Positions 1 to 9,153 of a stretch of DNA of 64,000 nt are shown one piece after another. The stretch spans positions 3,196,501 to 3,260,500 of the forward strand of contig NZ_CP104007.1 of assembly GCF_029201545.1 (NCBI RefSeq), read 5' to 3'. The translations under genes were made by a program, and so were the position numbers. Source of the DNA: Devosia sp. FJ2-5-3. GTDB lineage: Bacteria; Pseudomonadota; Alphaproteobacteria; Rhizobiales; Devosiaceae. Position 1 is the stretch's first letter, and each line of letters opens with the position of its first letter. The notes beneath the pieces are model-generated. The model was not told the DNA's origin. It worked only from the letters and a program-made list of their open reading frames with translations, and made no database searches.

Positions 1-1
1 C

Positions 2-922
2 GATGACGAGGCGCGCCTGCTCGAATTGCATCGCGAGGATGGCAGCTGCCTCTTGGTGGACGAGCGACCCATGCCCGATGGCGGGTTCATGGTGCTGGTG
101 TCCGATATTACCGAGCGCAAGCGCACCGACGATCTGCTGTGCAGCATCCGCGAGGAACAGCGCCTGCTGGCGCGGCGCTATCACGAGGAAAAGATCAAGG
201 CGGAGGCCGCAAGCCGCGCCAAGACCAGTTTCCTCGCCCATCTCAGCCACGATATCCGCACCCCGCTCAACCACATTATCGGCTTTGCCGAGCTGATGCG
301 CCACGAGACCTACGGGCCACTCGGGGACGAGCGCTATGGCGAGTATGTGCAGTCGATCAAGACCTCCGGCGAGCATTTGCTGGCCTCGTTTGCGGCCATT
401 CTCGATCTCGCCGAGCTGGAAGGCGGGCAGAAGGTCCTGCGCAGCGATCTCGTGCCGGTGGACGATGTGGTGGCAGCGGTCGCGCGGCGCTTCAAGGGCC
501 AGCTCGAGCGCGCCGGCATCAAGCTGAGCCATGGCCAGCCCTGTGGCGCAACGGTGCGCGGAGACCGGCTGGGCTTTGTGCGCATGGTGGGCAATATCGT
601 CGAGAACGCGGTGCGCTTTACCCCGCGTGGCGGCAGGATCACGCTGGCCACCTATGCGGCAGAGGACGGCGTCGTCATCGAGGTTTCCGATACCGGCATC
701 GGCATGGACGAAGAGCGGTTGCATACGCTGAGCCAGCCCTTCGCACTGGGCGACGCCACTTTTACCCGAGAAGGCGCCGGCCCGGGGCTGGGGATTTCGA
801 TATCCCGCGCCATTGCCGAGCTGAGCGGGGGGCACATGGCGATCGATTCCACGATCTCGATGGGCACGACGGTCGCCATCTCCCTGCCGATCGAAACGAG
901 CACGGCCCAGGACGCGGCTTGA
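2..922 (+). CDS. PAS-type sensor histidine kinase, 5' end cut by window edge
   Basis: The C-terminal 306 residues of a sensor kinase are present; the start lies outside the window. A short stretch ending in SDITERK looks like the exit of a PAS domain. A coiled linker follows, then a HisKA H-box (LSHDIRTPLN, His at about visible residue 83), an N-box (NIVENAVRF) and a G1 box (VSDTGIGM). The last box reads GAGPGLG, so the HATPase domain looks intact. Such kinases autophosphorylate on the His and pass phosphate to a response regulator; no partner regulator is adjacent in the window. A palindromic repeat and the convergent glnE gene follow. Input signal unknown. Confidence 0.85.
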   Translation, partial: DDEARLLELHREDGSCLLVDERPMPDGGFMVLVSDITERKRTDDLLCSIREEQRLLARRYHEEKIKAEAASRAKTSFLAHLSHDIRTPLNHIIGFAELMRHETYGPLGDERYGEYVQSIKTSGEHLLASFAAILDLAELEGGQKVLRSDLVPVDDVVAAVARRFKGQLERAGIKLSHGQPCGATVRGDRLGFVRMVGNIVENAVRFTPRGGRITLATYAAEDGVVIEVSDTGIGMDEERLHTLSQPFALGDATFTREGAGPGLGISISRAIAELSGGHMAIDSTISMGTTVAISLPIETSTAQDAA

Positions 923-954
923 ACCGCCGTCTATCGGGGCTTGTTGACCCCCAC

Positions 955-985
955 CCGGCCTCCCCCTGGTAGGGGGAGGAGAAGG
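955..985. repeat. GC-rich palindromic repeat, family A
   Basis: A perfect 8 bp stem, CCTCCCCC (959-966) and GGGGGAGG (972-979), with a 5-base loop lies between the convergent kinase and glnE genes. The same hairpin recurs in several spacers of this window. It may act as a bidirectional terminator here, but no T-run follows, so that role is inferred. Confidence 0.6.
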
Positions 986-1027
986 TCTGTGGCTCGCGAC
1001 GATCGAGCGATGCTTTCAGCGTAGCCG

Positions 1028-3919
1028 CTATTGGCCTGAGAAGTGTGCGACAGCCTTGGCGTACCAGGCGGTCGCCGATGTCTCCACCTCGGCAAGCATG
1101 TCGCGGATGTCGAGCTCGAGCCGCGAAAAGTCGGGGTAGTGGCAGAGCTGGGCCAGCAGATCCTTGAAGGCCGGAGACCAGGCTTCGTCCTTGAAAGGGC
1201 TGACAAGGGCTGAGCTCATCACCTGCAGGATCGTCGCATAGAGCGTGTGGATGTCGGCCAGGCGATTGCCGTTGGGCACGAGGCCGACTGCCTCGAGACG
1301 CCGAAGCACTTGCACGGTGGGCGCCTGTGGCAGCGCAATCTGGCGGCTGGCGATGATCTGGGCCGACTGGGCGATGAATTCGAGATCAACGAGGCCGCCG
1401 GTCGCCAGCTTGAGATCGAAGGGATGGCGCGGCTTGCGCTCGCGGGCCATGAGGGCGCGCATGGAGACCACGTCGTCGATGGTCTTTTGTACATCGCGCG
1501 GACGATTCATGACTTCGGCGATTTCGGCATCGACCAGCGCACCGAGTTCGCCCGTCGAAGCGATGATGCGGGCGCGGCTGAGGGCGAGATGTTCCCAGGT
1601 CCAGGCATTGTCGCGGTGATAGGCGCGGAAGCCGGAGAGGCTGGTGGCCAGCGGGCCGGCATTGCCCGAGGGCCGGAGCCGCATGTCGGCCTCGTAGAGC
1701 ACGCCTTCGGCCGTGGGCGCGGAAATGGCGGCCACGAGGCGCTGGGTGAGGCGGGCGAAATAGTGCGAGGTGGAGAGCGGGCGCTCGCCGTCAGATTCGG
1801 TTTCAGGTGCGTCGTAGAGCAGGAAGAAATCGAGATCGGAGGTGAAGGTCATCTCGCGGCTGGCCATCTTGCCGAAGGCGAGGAGCGCGACGGTGGCGCC
1901 CTCGATGCGGCCATGGCGGCGGGCGAATTCGGCCTGCACGCTGATGAAGAGGCGATTGAGGAGCGTTTCGGCGAGCGCGGTGAACTGCTCTCCCGCCATC
2001 GTCGCGCTGACCGTGCCGGAAAGCAGACCGGCGGCGACGAGGAATTTCTGCTCCTGCCCGATGATGCGGGCGCGATCGATCAGCTCCTCATAGGAACGGG
2101 CATCGGCGAGGAAGGCATCGACCTTGGCGACGAGCACCTCGCTATGGGTGACATCATTGGCGAAGGCTGGGTCGATTAGGCCATCGACCACATGGGCGCG
2201 ATGGATGACGGCTTCGGCCATGCGGGGGGCCGAGGCCATGAACTGCACAAGCAGGGTGCGCAATTGCTCGTGGTTGCGCAGAAGCGCAAAAAGCTGCACG
2301 CCGCCGGGCAGGCGCGAGAGGAAATTGTCCATCCGCGCCAGCGCTTCATCGGCATTGCCGGCACGACCGAGCGTGGTCAGCAGCGCAGGCAATAATTCGG
2401 TGAGATGGGCGCGGGCCGCTGACGCCCGCGTGGCGGCATAGCTGCCATAGTGCCAGCGGCGCACGGTCTCGATAGCCTTGTGCGCATCGGCAAAGCCCAT
2501 GGCGGTGAGGGTTTCGAGCGTGCCCGGATCGTCGTCGCTGCCGGTGAAGACGAGATTGCCGCCCCCTGCCCCCAGCGTCTCGCCCTCGGTGAAGAGTTCG
2601 GAATAGTAGCGGGCAACCCGGGTGAGCGCGGCGCGATATTCGGCCTCGAATTTGTCCCGATCGGCCTGGCCCATCAGCCGGCCGATGACAGCAACCCCGT
2701 CTGGCGTGGCGGGCATGATGTGGGTCTGCTCGTCGCGCAGCATCTGCAGACGGTTTTCGACGGCGCGGAGATACCAATAGGTCTCGGTCAACTCGGCAGC
2801 CGTGGTTGGGCTGATCCAGTTGGCCTCGGCCAGGGCGCGCAGCGCATGGGCCGTCGGGCGCACGCGCAGGGATTTGTCGCGGCCGCCAGCGATCAGCTGC
2901 TGGGTTTGGGCGAAGAATTCGATCTCGCGGATGCCGCCGCGGCCGAGCTTGACGTTGTGGCCCTCGACGCGGATATCGCCGACATTCTTCGAAACATTGA
3001 TCTGGCGCTTCATCGCCTGGATGTCAGCGATTGTGGCGAAGTCGAGATGCTTGCGCCAGACATAGGGCGCGAGTTCGCGGATGAAAGCTTCGCCCACCTG
3101 TTTGTCACCAGCGCAGGGGCGCGCCTTGATCCAGGCGGCGCGTTCCCAATTCTGGCCGCGCACTTCGTAATAGGCCATGGCGGCATCGACGGAGAGGGCG
3201 ACCGGGGTGGAGCCGGGATCGGGGCGCAGGCGCAGATCGGTGCGGAACACATAGCCATAGGCGCGCGGCTCTTCCATGAGCGCGACCAGCTTCTGGATCA
3301 TGCGGGAATAGGTTTTCGTCGCCTCGGCCGGATCGGCGAGCACGGGCTTTTGCGGATCGAAGAAGGCGACGATGTCGATATCGGAGGAATAGTTGAGCTC
3401 GCGTCCGCCGTGCTTGCCGAGCGCGAAGATGGCGAGGCCGGAGTTGGCGGCGCGGGCCTCGTCGCGGGAGAGGACGAGCCGCCCCTTGTCGAAGGCTTCG
3501 CGCATGAGGAAATCGAGCGCCGCCTCAAGCGCGGCATCGGCGAGGTCGGACAGGGCCTCGGTGGCGCGCGCGGTGGTCCAGAGGCCGCCGGTTTCGGCAA
3601 TGGCCGCGAGGAGCGCGGTGCGCCCCTTGCCGATGCGGAGGATTTGCGAGAGCGCGCTCTCATCGGCGGCCTGGCCCGAGGCGCGCAATTCGCCAATGAT
3701 TGCCTCGAAGGCCGCGTCGGGGCCCTGTGCAAGCGCAGCGACCAGCCAGGAGGCATGGGCATTGGCCTGATCGAGCAGATAAGGCGCCGAGTCCAGCAGC
3801 GGGCCCAGGAGCGGTCCAGCCTCCATCAAGGCAGCGCGATCCGCATCGGCCAGCGCGGCCACAAATGCATCAAAGGCAGGATGGGGAATGGGCGGCAGGG
3901 CGGAAAGGGAAATGCTCAT
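1028..3919 (-). CDS. glnE: bifunctional glutamine synthetase adenylyltransferase/deadenylase
   Basis: GlnE adds AMP to glutamine synthetase and removes it in response to PII and glutamine, tuning nitrogen assimilation. The 963-residue length fits the family. Two nucleotidyltransferase cores are visible: GRELNYSSDIDIV near residue 175 (deadenylylase half) and SREMTFTSDLDFF near residue 695 (adenylylase half), both with the metal-binding D-x-D. The start (ATG at 3919, MSISLSALPP) was chosen over an upstream in-frame ATG because sequence before it is low-complexity and unlike the family. It lies 44 bp downstream of ccmH on the same strand, so it may be co-transcribed with the ccm operon. Confidence 0.95.
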   Translation of the reverse strand: MSISLSALPPIPHPAFDAFVAALADADRAALMEAGPLLGPLLDSAPYLLDQANAHASWLVAALAQGPDAAFEAIIGELRASGQAADESALSQILRIGKGRTALLAAIAETGGLWTTARATEALSDLADAALEAALDFLMREAFDKGRLVLSRDEARAANSGLAIFALGKHGGRELNYSSDIDIVAFFDPQKPVLADPAEATKTYSRMIQKLVALMEEPRAYGYVFRTDLRLRPDPGSTPVALSVDAAMAYYEVRGQNWERAAWIKARPCAGDKQVGEAFIRELAPYVWRKHLDFATIADIQAMKRQINVSKNVGDIRVEGHNVKLGRGGIREIEFFAQTQQLIAGGRDKSLRVRPTAHALRALAEANWISPTTAAELTETYWYLRAVENRLQMLRDEQTHIMPATPDGVAVIGRLMGQADRDKFEAEYRAALTRVARYYSELFTEGETLGAGGGNLVFTGSDDDPGTLETLTAMGFADAHKAIETVRRWHYGSYAATRASAARAHLTELLPALLTTLGRAGNADEALARMDNFLSRLPGGVQLFALLRNHEQLRTLLVQFMASAPRMAEAVIHRAHVVDGLIDPAFANDVTHSEVLVAKVDAFLADARSYEELIDRARIIGQEQKFLVAAGLLSGTVSATMAGEQFTALAETLLNRLFISVQAEFARRHGRIEGATVALLAFGKMASREMTFTSDLDFFLLYDAPETESDGERPLSTSHYFARLTQRLVAAISAPTAEGVLYEADMRLRPSGNAGPLATSLSGFRAYHRDNAWTWEHLALSRARIIASTGELGALVDAEIAEVMNRPRDVQKTIDDVVSMRALMARERKPRHPFDLKLATGGLVDLEFIAQSAQIIASRQIALPQAPTVQVLRRLEAVGLVPNGNRLADIHTLYATILQVMSSALVSPFKDEAWSPAFKDLLAQLCHYPDFSRLELDIRDMLAEVETSATAWYAKAVAHFSGQ

Positions 3920-3963
3920 TGCTGAGGCATAACGCGCCGCCAGCGAGGCGACAAGCGGACCGA

Positions 3964-4431
3964 TCAGGACCGCTTGTCGGTATCGTCCTCGAGCGCGGCA
4001 AGGGCGGCTGCCTCTTCCGGGGTGAGCCCGGCGGGCGTGGGCGTGGCCTGACGCCGGCGAGCGACGAAAATACCGATCAGCCCGATGGCGAGCAGCAGCG
4101 GCGCCGCGACCCACAGCACGATCGTGTTGGCGCTGAGGCGCGGATTGAGCAGCACGAATTCGCCGTAGCGATCGACGAGATATTGCTCGACCTCGTCATT
4201 GCTGTCGCCTTCGACGAGGCGCTCGCGCACAAGGATGCGCAGATCGCGCGCCAGATCGGCATCGCTGTCATCGATGGACTGGTTCTGGCAGACGAGGCAG
4301 CGCAGGCCCGCCGAGATATCGCGGGCGCGCTGCTCGAGCTGCGGATCGTCAAGCACTTCGTCGGGCGAGACCGCAAGTGCAGGCGTCAGCATGACGAAGA
4401 CGAGGGCAAGAGCTGCCAGGATGCGCTTCAT
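3964..4431 (-). CDS. ccmH: cytochrome c maturation protein CcmH (CycL)
   Basis: This 155-residue membrane-anchored thiol oxidoreductase reduces the apocytochrome CXXCH motif before haem attachment. A signal peptide (residues 1-20) precedes the defining LRCLVCQ motif with Cys45 and Cys48. A single C-terminal membrane helix (around 104-122) is followed by a short charged tail. Its ATG overlaps the ccmF stop by 4 bp (ATGA), indicating translational coupling. It is the last ccm gene of the cluster. Confidence 0.95.
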   Translation of the reverse strand: MKRILAALALVFVMLTPALAVSPDEVLDDPQLEQRARDISAGLRCLVCQNQSIDDSDADLARDLRILVRERLVEGDSNDEVEQYLVDRYGEFVLLNPRLSANTIVLWVAAPLLLAIGLIGIFVARRRQATPTPAGLTPEEAAALAALEDDTDKRS

Positions 4432-6401
4432 TCGGCAGGCTCCGGAATTGCCCGTGCGGCCGGGCGCGGCGCGCCCACCCGCAGGCGGCGATCCGTCAGG
4501 GACAGCATGCCCGCCCCCGCCATGACCAGAGCGCCAAGCCAGATGAGGAGGATGTAAGGCTTGTGCCAGACGCGGATGACATGAGTATCCTCCAGCGGCT
4601 CGCCGAGCTGCAGATAGAGCTGGGAGAACCCATAGGTCTGGATCGCGGCTTCGGTGGTCGGCATGCCGCTGGCGACATAGATGCGCCGCTCGGCCTCGAG
4701 CTTTTCGACCGAGCCACCGGGGGCGGTGACGGTGAAATAGCCGGTTTCGGCTACGTAATTGGGGCCCGGCACTTTTTCAAAAGTGTCGAAAGCAATGGTG
4801 TAGCCGGAGAGCTCGGTGGTTTCGCCCGGATTGAGCGTCGTCACGCGCTCGGTCTCCCAGGCCGAGACCGAGACAATGCCCAGCACGGTGATCCCGAGGC
4901 CAAGATGGCCGATGGCCGTGGACCAGATCGAACGCGGCAGGCCGGCAAGCCGGCGGAGGCTTTCGCGCAAGGGGATGCGCCCCAGGCGGCTGCGCTCGAT
5001 CAGTTCGGCGATGGAGCCGAAGCTGACCCAGAAGCCGAGCAGCAGCCCGATCGGGACCATGGAGATGGAAACGCCACCCAGCGCCGAAATCAGGATGGTG
5101 AGGAAGACGGCCAGCGCCGCCGCCGCTACCAGGCGCTGGCCGGCGGCAACCAGATCACCGCGCTTCCAGGCCAGAAGCGGGCCGAAAGGCAGGACCAGCA
5201 GCAAGGGCGCCATGAGGGCGCTGAAGGTGAAATTGAAGAAGGGTGCGCCAACCGAAATGCTGGTTCCCGCAATCGCGTCGAGCACCAGCGGATAAAGCGT
5301 GCCGACGAGAACGGCGCCCACGGCGGTGGCGAGGAACAGATTGTTGAGGATCAATGCCCCTTCGCGGCTGATGGGCGCAAACAGTCCACCCTGGCGCAAG
5401 GCGCCGGCGCGGATGGCAAAAAGCGTGAAGGCGCCGCCGATCAGGATGGCCAGGATCGCCAGGATGACAAGGCCGCGCGCCGGATCGCTGGCGAAGGTGT
5501 GCACCGAGGTGAGAATGCCCGAGCGCACGAGGAACGTGCCCAGCAGCGACAGGGAAAAGGTGATGATGGAGAGGAACACCGTCCAGATTTTCAGCGCGTT
5601 GCGCTTTTCCATCACGAGAGCGGAATGGAGCAGCGCCGTGCCGGAAAGCCAGGGCATGAAGCTGGCATTCTCCACCGGATCCCAGAACCACCAGCCGCCC
5701 CAGCCGAGCTCGTAATAGGCCCAGTAGGAGCCCATGGCGATGCCCAGGGTGAGGAAGATCCAGCTCAGCATGGTCCAGGGGCGCACCCAGCGCGCCCAGG
5801 CCTGGTCGATGCGGCCCGAGATCAGTGCGGCAATGGCAAAGGAGAAGCAGATCGAAAACCCGACATAGCCCGCATAGAGAAGCGGCGGGTGAATGGCGAG
5901 GCCGATATCCTGGAGGATCGGATTGAGGTCGCCGCCTTCGAGCGGCGGATTGGCCACGCGCAGGAAGGGATTGGAGGTGAAGAGGGTAAAGCCGGCAAAG
6001 GCTGCCGTGAGCAGGCTCTGCGTGCCGATGACGAGATTGAGCAAATCGGCCGGCAGGCGGCGGCCAAACGCGGCCACGAGCGCGCCGAACAATACGAGAA
6101 TCAGGATCCAGAGGACCAGCGAGCCCTCGTGATTGCCCCAGACGCCGGAGATCTTGAAGATCAGCGGCTTGAGCGAGTGCGAATTGTTGACGGCCAGCAA
6201 GAGGCTGAAGTCGGAGACGACAAAGGCGTGGACCAGGGCAGCAAACGCCACCGCAACCAGCACGAATTGCAGGATGGCCGCATGGCTCATGACATTGGCG
6301 AGGCGCTGGCCTCGCCGCCACAGCACCAATCCGCCAAAGGCCGAGACGACGGCAATGGCGAAGGCCAGAATCAGGGCGAAATGGCCAAGCTCTATGCTCA
6401 C
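4428..6401 (-). CDS. ccmF: haem lyase CcmF (CycK)
   Basis: CcmF is the multi-pass inner-membrane component of the System I haem lyase; it receives haem from holo-CcmE and joins it to apocytochrome c. The 657-residue protein is strongly hydrophobic throughout and carries the tryptophan-rich WWD signature ([19 protein letters not shown]) near residues 230-248. I place the start at a GTG (6401, VSIELGHF) overlapping the ccmE stop as GTGA, with GGAGG about 10 bases upstream. An upstream ATG at 6425 would add eight residues not typical of the family. Confidence 0.93.
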   Translation of the reverse strand: MSIELGHFALILAFAIAVVSAFGGLVLWRRGQRLANVMSHAAILQFVLVAVAFAALVHAFVVSDFSLLLAVNNSHSLKPLIFKISGVWGNHEGSLVLWILILVLFGALVAAFGRRLPADLLNLVIGTQSLLTAAFAGFTLFTSNPFLRVANPPLEGGDLNPILQDIGLAIHPPLLYAGYVGFSICFSFAIAALISGRIDQAWARWVRPWTMLSWIFLTLGIAMGSYWAYYELGWGGWWFWDPVENASFMPWLSGTALLHSALVMEKRNALKIWTVFLSIITFSLSLLGTFLVRSGILTSVHTFASDPARGLVILAILAILIGGAFTLFAIRAGALRQGGLFAPISREGALILNNLFLATAVGAVLVGTLYPLVLDAIAGTSISVGAPFFNFTFSALMAPLLLVLPFGPLLAWKRGDLVAAGQRLVAAAALAVFLTILISALGGVSISMVPIGLLLGFWVSFGSIAELIERSRLGRIPLRESLRRLAGLPRSIWSTAIGHLGLGITVLGIVSVSAWETERVTTLNPGETTELSGYTIAFDTFEKVPGPNYVAETGYFTVTAPGGSVEKLEAERRIYVASGMPTTEAAIQTYGFSQLYLQLGEPLEDTHVIRVWHKPYILLIWLGALVMAGAGMLSLTDRRLRVGAPRPAARAIPEPAE

Positions 6402-6874
6402 GGTGTATTGGCCTCCGGCCGCCACTCGCCCTGCGCCTTCAGCGCTTCGACGACTTCCTTGGGCATGTAGGTCTCGTCATGTTTTGCCAGCACATTGGTG
6501 GCCATGAATGTGCCATCGGGACCGAGGCTGCCTTCGGCCACAACACCCTGCCCTTCCCGGAAGAGATCGGGGAGAATGCCGGTATAGTGGGCGACGCGCT
6601 CTGTTGCCCCATCGGTGATGGTGAAGACATTTTCCTGGCCGGTGCGGGTCCAGCTGGCTTCCTTGACGAGGCCGCCAAGTCGGATCGGGTGGCCGGGCTC
6701 GACCGCGCGCGTGACCACGTCGGTGGGCGAATAAAAGAACACGATCTGGTCGCGCAGGGCCACCAGCACCAGTGTCGTGGCTATGGCGAGGACGATAGCG
6801 AGGCCGGCAATGACGGCCAGGCGCTTCTGCTTGCGCGACCACCCCTTGCGGCGGATAGCACCCTGAACACTCAT
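6398..6874 (-). CDS. ccmE: periplasmic haem chaperone CcmE (CycJ)
   Basis: CcmE binds haem covalently in the periplasm and hands it to CcmF. The 158-residue protein has an N-terminal membrane anchor (about residues 18-40), an OB-fold domain, and the haem-binding His132 in KHDETYMP with the conserved Tyr136. The start overlaps the ccmI stop by 4 bp. Length, motif and gene order all match rhizobial cycJ. Confidence 0.96.
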   Translation of the reverse strand: MSVQGAIRRKGWSRKQKRLAVIAGLAIVLAIATTLVLVALRDQIVFFYSPTDVVTRAVEPGHPIRLGGLVKEASWTRTGQENVFTITDGATERVAHYTGILPDLFREGQGVVAEGSLGPDGTFMATNVLAKHDETYMPKEVVEALKAQGEWRPEANTP

Positions 6875-7950
6875 GGCGTTTCTCCATTCAGTTTGAGACC
6901 GGCACCGAGCGCGATCGTATCAAGTTCACCGCGGTCGAATGCAGCCGGATAGGCAGCGACCGAAGCATCATAGGCCGACTGGGCTTTGGCGAGATCCCCC
7001 AGCACGATGTAGGATTGCACCAATCGGATCCATTCTGCGACCGTGCCGCCGGAGGTTTCAAGGCGCGAGGCAAGCCCATCGACCATGGACCGGATCATCT
7101 CGGCCTCCTGGTCGGCCGCAGTGTCGACGCCGTCATTATTGGCGACGGCAAGGCCCTGACGGGCGGCTGCGAGCCAGGGCTCATCCCCCTGGGCCAGATC
7201 GATGGCGGCCTGCCAGGCGCGGGCCGCAGCGTCATAGTCGCCGGTCCGCATCAGCTCGGAGGCGAGATAGAGGTGGGCGCGGGTGTGTTGCGGATCGCTC
7301 GCGATGACGGCGCGAAGGATATCCATCGCTTCGTCCGACCCCGCGCCGCCAGCCTCGAGCAGCAGGGCCTCGGCGAGGTCTGTCTGACGCTCTGACGTGG
7401 GCCCATCGAGGGCGATGATGCGGCGATAGGCATTGGCGGCGTCGCCAAAGCGACCCAGTTCGGCAAAAGCGGGAGCAATGACGATCCAGCCCCGCAAATC
7501 ACCGGGGTTGGCGGCCAATTGCCTCTCGATGCGGGCGATCGCGTCGTCGAGATCGAGGCGCTGAGCCGCAAGCTCGGGGCGATTCGCCAGAGGGCGCGAC
7601 GGCAGGTCCGGGCTGCCCAGAAAGGCATAAAGGCCAATCGAGATCGCCGCGACAGCGCCGAGGCCTGCAAACAAGGGCAGGCGCCCCAGGTCACGGCCCG
7701 GATTGGGCCCCTTGTCCTTGTTGGCACGCAGGATTTCTCGCGCCAGCTCCGCCTTGGCCGCCTCGGCTTCGGCCTCGCCGATCTTGCCGGCGGCACGATC
7801 GGCCTCGATTCCCGTCAGCAAAAGCCGGAAATGGCGGTTGTGATCGGCGCTTTGTGTCGCGCTTGCGTTGACCGGGCGACCAGCCGCCGCGTAAAACAAC
7901 GCGGCGCAAGAGGTAGCGGTGATGGCGATGACGATTGACCAGAAAATCAT
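6871..7950 (-). CDS. ccmI: cytochrome c biogenesis protein CcmI (CycH)
   Basis: CcmI is the apocytochrome c chaperone of the haem lyase. The 359-residue protein has two N-terminal membrane helices (about residues 1-20 and 90-110) separated by a charged cytoplasmic loop. A periplasmic TPR-like region follows (repeats such as GRFGDAANAYRRIIALD and GDYDAAARAWQAAIDLA). I chose the ATG at 7950 (MIFWSIVIA) because it begins the first membrane helix; an ATG at 8022 would add an unlikely cysteine-rich prefix. It is first in the ccmI-E-F-H operon; the promoter should lie in 7951-8076, shared with a divergent flavoprotein gene. Confidence 0.92.
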   Translation of the reverse strand: MIFWSIVIAITATSCAALFYAAAGRPVNASATQSADHNRHFRLLLTGIEADRAAGKIGEAEAEAAKAELAREILRANKDKGPNPGRDLGRLPLFAGLGAVAAISIGLYAFLGSPDLPSRPLANRPELAAQRLDLDDAIARIERQLAANPGDLRGWIVIAPAFAELGRFGDAANAYRRIIALDGPTSERQTDLAEALLLEAGGAGSDEAMDILRAVIASDPQHTRAHLYLASELMRTGDYDAAARAWQAAIDLAQGDEPWLAAARQGLAVANNDGVDTAADQEAEMIRSMVDGLASRLETSGGTVAEWIRLVQSYIVLGDLAKAQSAYDASVAAYPAAFDRGELDTIALGAGLKLNGETP

Positions 7951-8076
7951 GGGTCCCAGACACTTGCTTCCCGCGCAGGGAAAGGGATGGCCCTGTATAA
8001 GCCTAACGCGCGGAAAAGCCACAAAAAGACGCGTGTTCTGCTCGGACGCATTGCCACAGGCCGGCCAGACCCGGCC

Positions 8077-9153
8077 ATGACAGCAGAAGCTGCCGACCTG
8101 GCGATCTTCGGCTCGTCACCCCTGTCGCGCCTGCTCGCCGGGCTCCTGCGTCAGGTGCACGGGAAATCCGTGGTCTTCGTCGGGGCCAGCCATGCGCGCT
8201 ACAGGCTGCCGCGCGAAATCGACCTGTCGGTCGGACCAATCACGCGGCCAGAGAGCTGGGCTCTCCTCGACGAAATCGTGCCGGAAACCACGCGACTGCT
8301 CTCGAAAATAGCCGGCCGCCATGCCTGGCATCATGTGGATCCGGTATTTTTCGCCGATGCGCAATGGGCGCAGGAGGCACTTGGCCATGTCCAGCACATG
8401 GCCAACGCCTTCGGTATCGCGACCGAAATGGTGGCACCGTCGAAGCTGGGACGAGACCGCGCAGGGATAAGATTGCGCGACGTCGTCAGGCTGCAAAGGC
8501 CGATCATCGAACCGGCGCTCGATCACTGGCTGGACGAACTCGGAGTGCTCCGGCTCCAGCCGGACAGGGTGGAGATCGAGCCGGGCGGAAGCGCAGGGAT
8601 CTGGGTGGGCGAGACCGAATATTCTGCCCGGCACGCCGTCCTTGCCGATGATGCGGCGATCATTGCGCATTTGCCGCTGCCGCAATGGCCGCGCCTTTTG
8701 GCGCGCCGCGCCATGTCTTCGGTCCTGACCACGCCCACGGAGCCCCTCGTGGCCAAGATCATGGCCCATCTCGATAGCGGCACACTGCTCGCGCAGCAGG
8801 ACGAAGGAGGAATCGCTGCCATCGGCCCAGGCGATCTCGGCAGCGCGGCGGCCCGGCTGTCACGCCTCCTCGCCGACGATCGCCAGCTGCAGCAGGCAGG
8901 CCAGGTGAGTTATCCGACACTCGTAACCGCCGACGGCGCGCCGGCCTTCGGCAAGGCCGCAGGAATTGGCGCCGACATCATCATCGGCCTCGGCCCGACA
9001 GGGACCTTCATCGCCCCGGCCCTGGCGCGGTGGCTGGCGGGCGAGGCCGCGCCCAATGAAGATTCATGGTTTGGGGAGAGACTGGTGGGGCGCGATTCGT
9101 CCCAGAATTCCGTCGCGGAATTTCACCCTTCCCTCCGCAGGACGGCGGCATGA
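8077..9153 (+). CDS. FAD-dependent oxidoreductase-like protein (degenerate)
   Basis: A 358-residue protein that looks like the DAO/SoxB type of flavoenzyme in overall layout. It has an N-terminal beta-alpha-beta segment (ADLAIFGSSPLSRLLAGLL) and a C-terminal GLGPTGTFIAPALARWLAG typical of the closing FAD-contact segment. The N-terminal glycine motif reads GSSPLS instead of GxGxxG, so FAD binding is doubtful. Start at ATG 8077; an upstream ATG at 7987 adds a basic tail unlike the family. Its stop overlaps the next gene by 4 bp (ATGA), implying a two-subunit complex with the sarcosine-oxidase-alpha-like product. Substrate unknown. Confidence 0.6.
   Translation: MTAEAADLAIFGSSPLSRLLAGLLRQVHGKSVVFVGASHARYRLPREIDLSVGPITRPESWALLDEIVPETTRLLSKIAGRHAWHHVDPVFFADAQWAQEALGHVQHMANAFGIATEMVAPSKLGRDRAGIRLRDVVRLQRPIIEPALDHWLDELGVLRLQPDRVEIEPGGSAGIWVGETEYSARHAVLADDAAIIAHLPLPQWPRLLARRAMSSVLTTPTEPLVAKIMAHLDSGTLLAQQDEGGIAAIGPGDLGSAAARLSRLLADDRQLQQAGQVSYPTLVTADGAPAFGKAAGIGADIIIGLGPTGTFIAPALARWLAGEAAPNEDSWFGERLVGRDSSQNSVAEFHPSLRRTAA

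Noticed and set aside
2450..3925. A 491-codon plus-strand frame opposite glnE
   Set aside because: glnE has both catalytic motifs in frame across this region; the opposite frame is a shadow.
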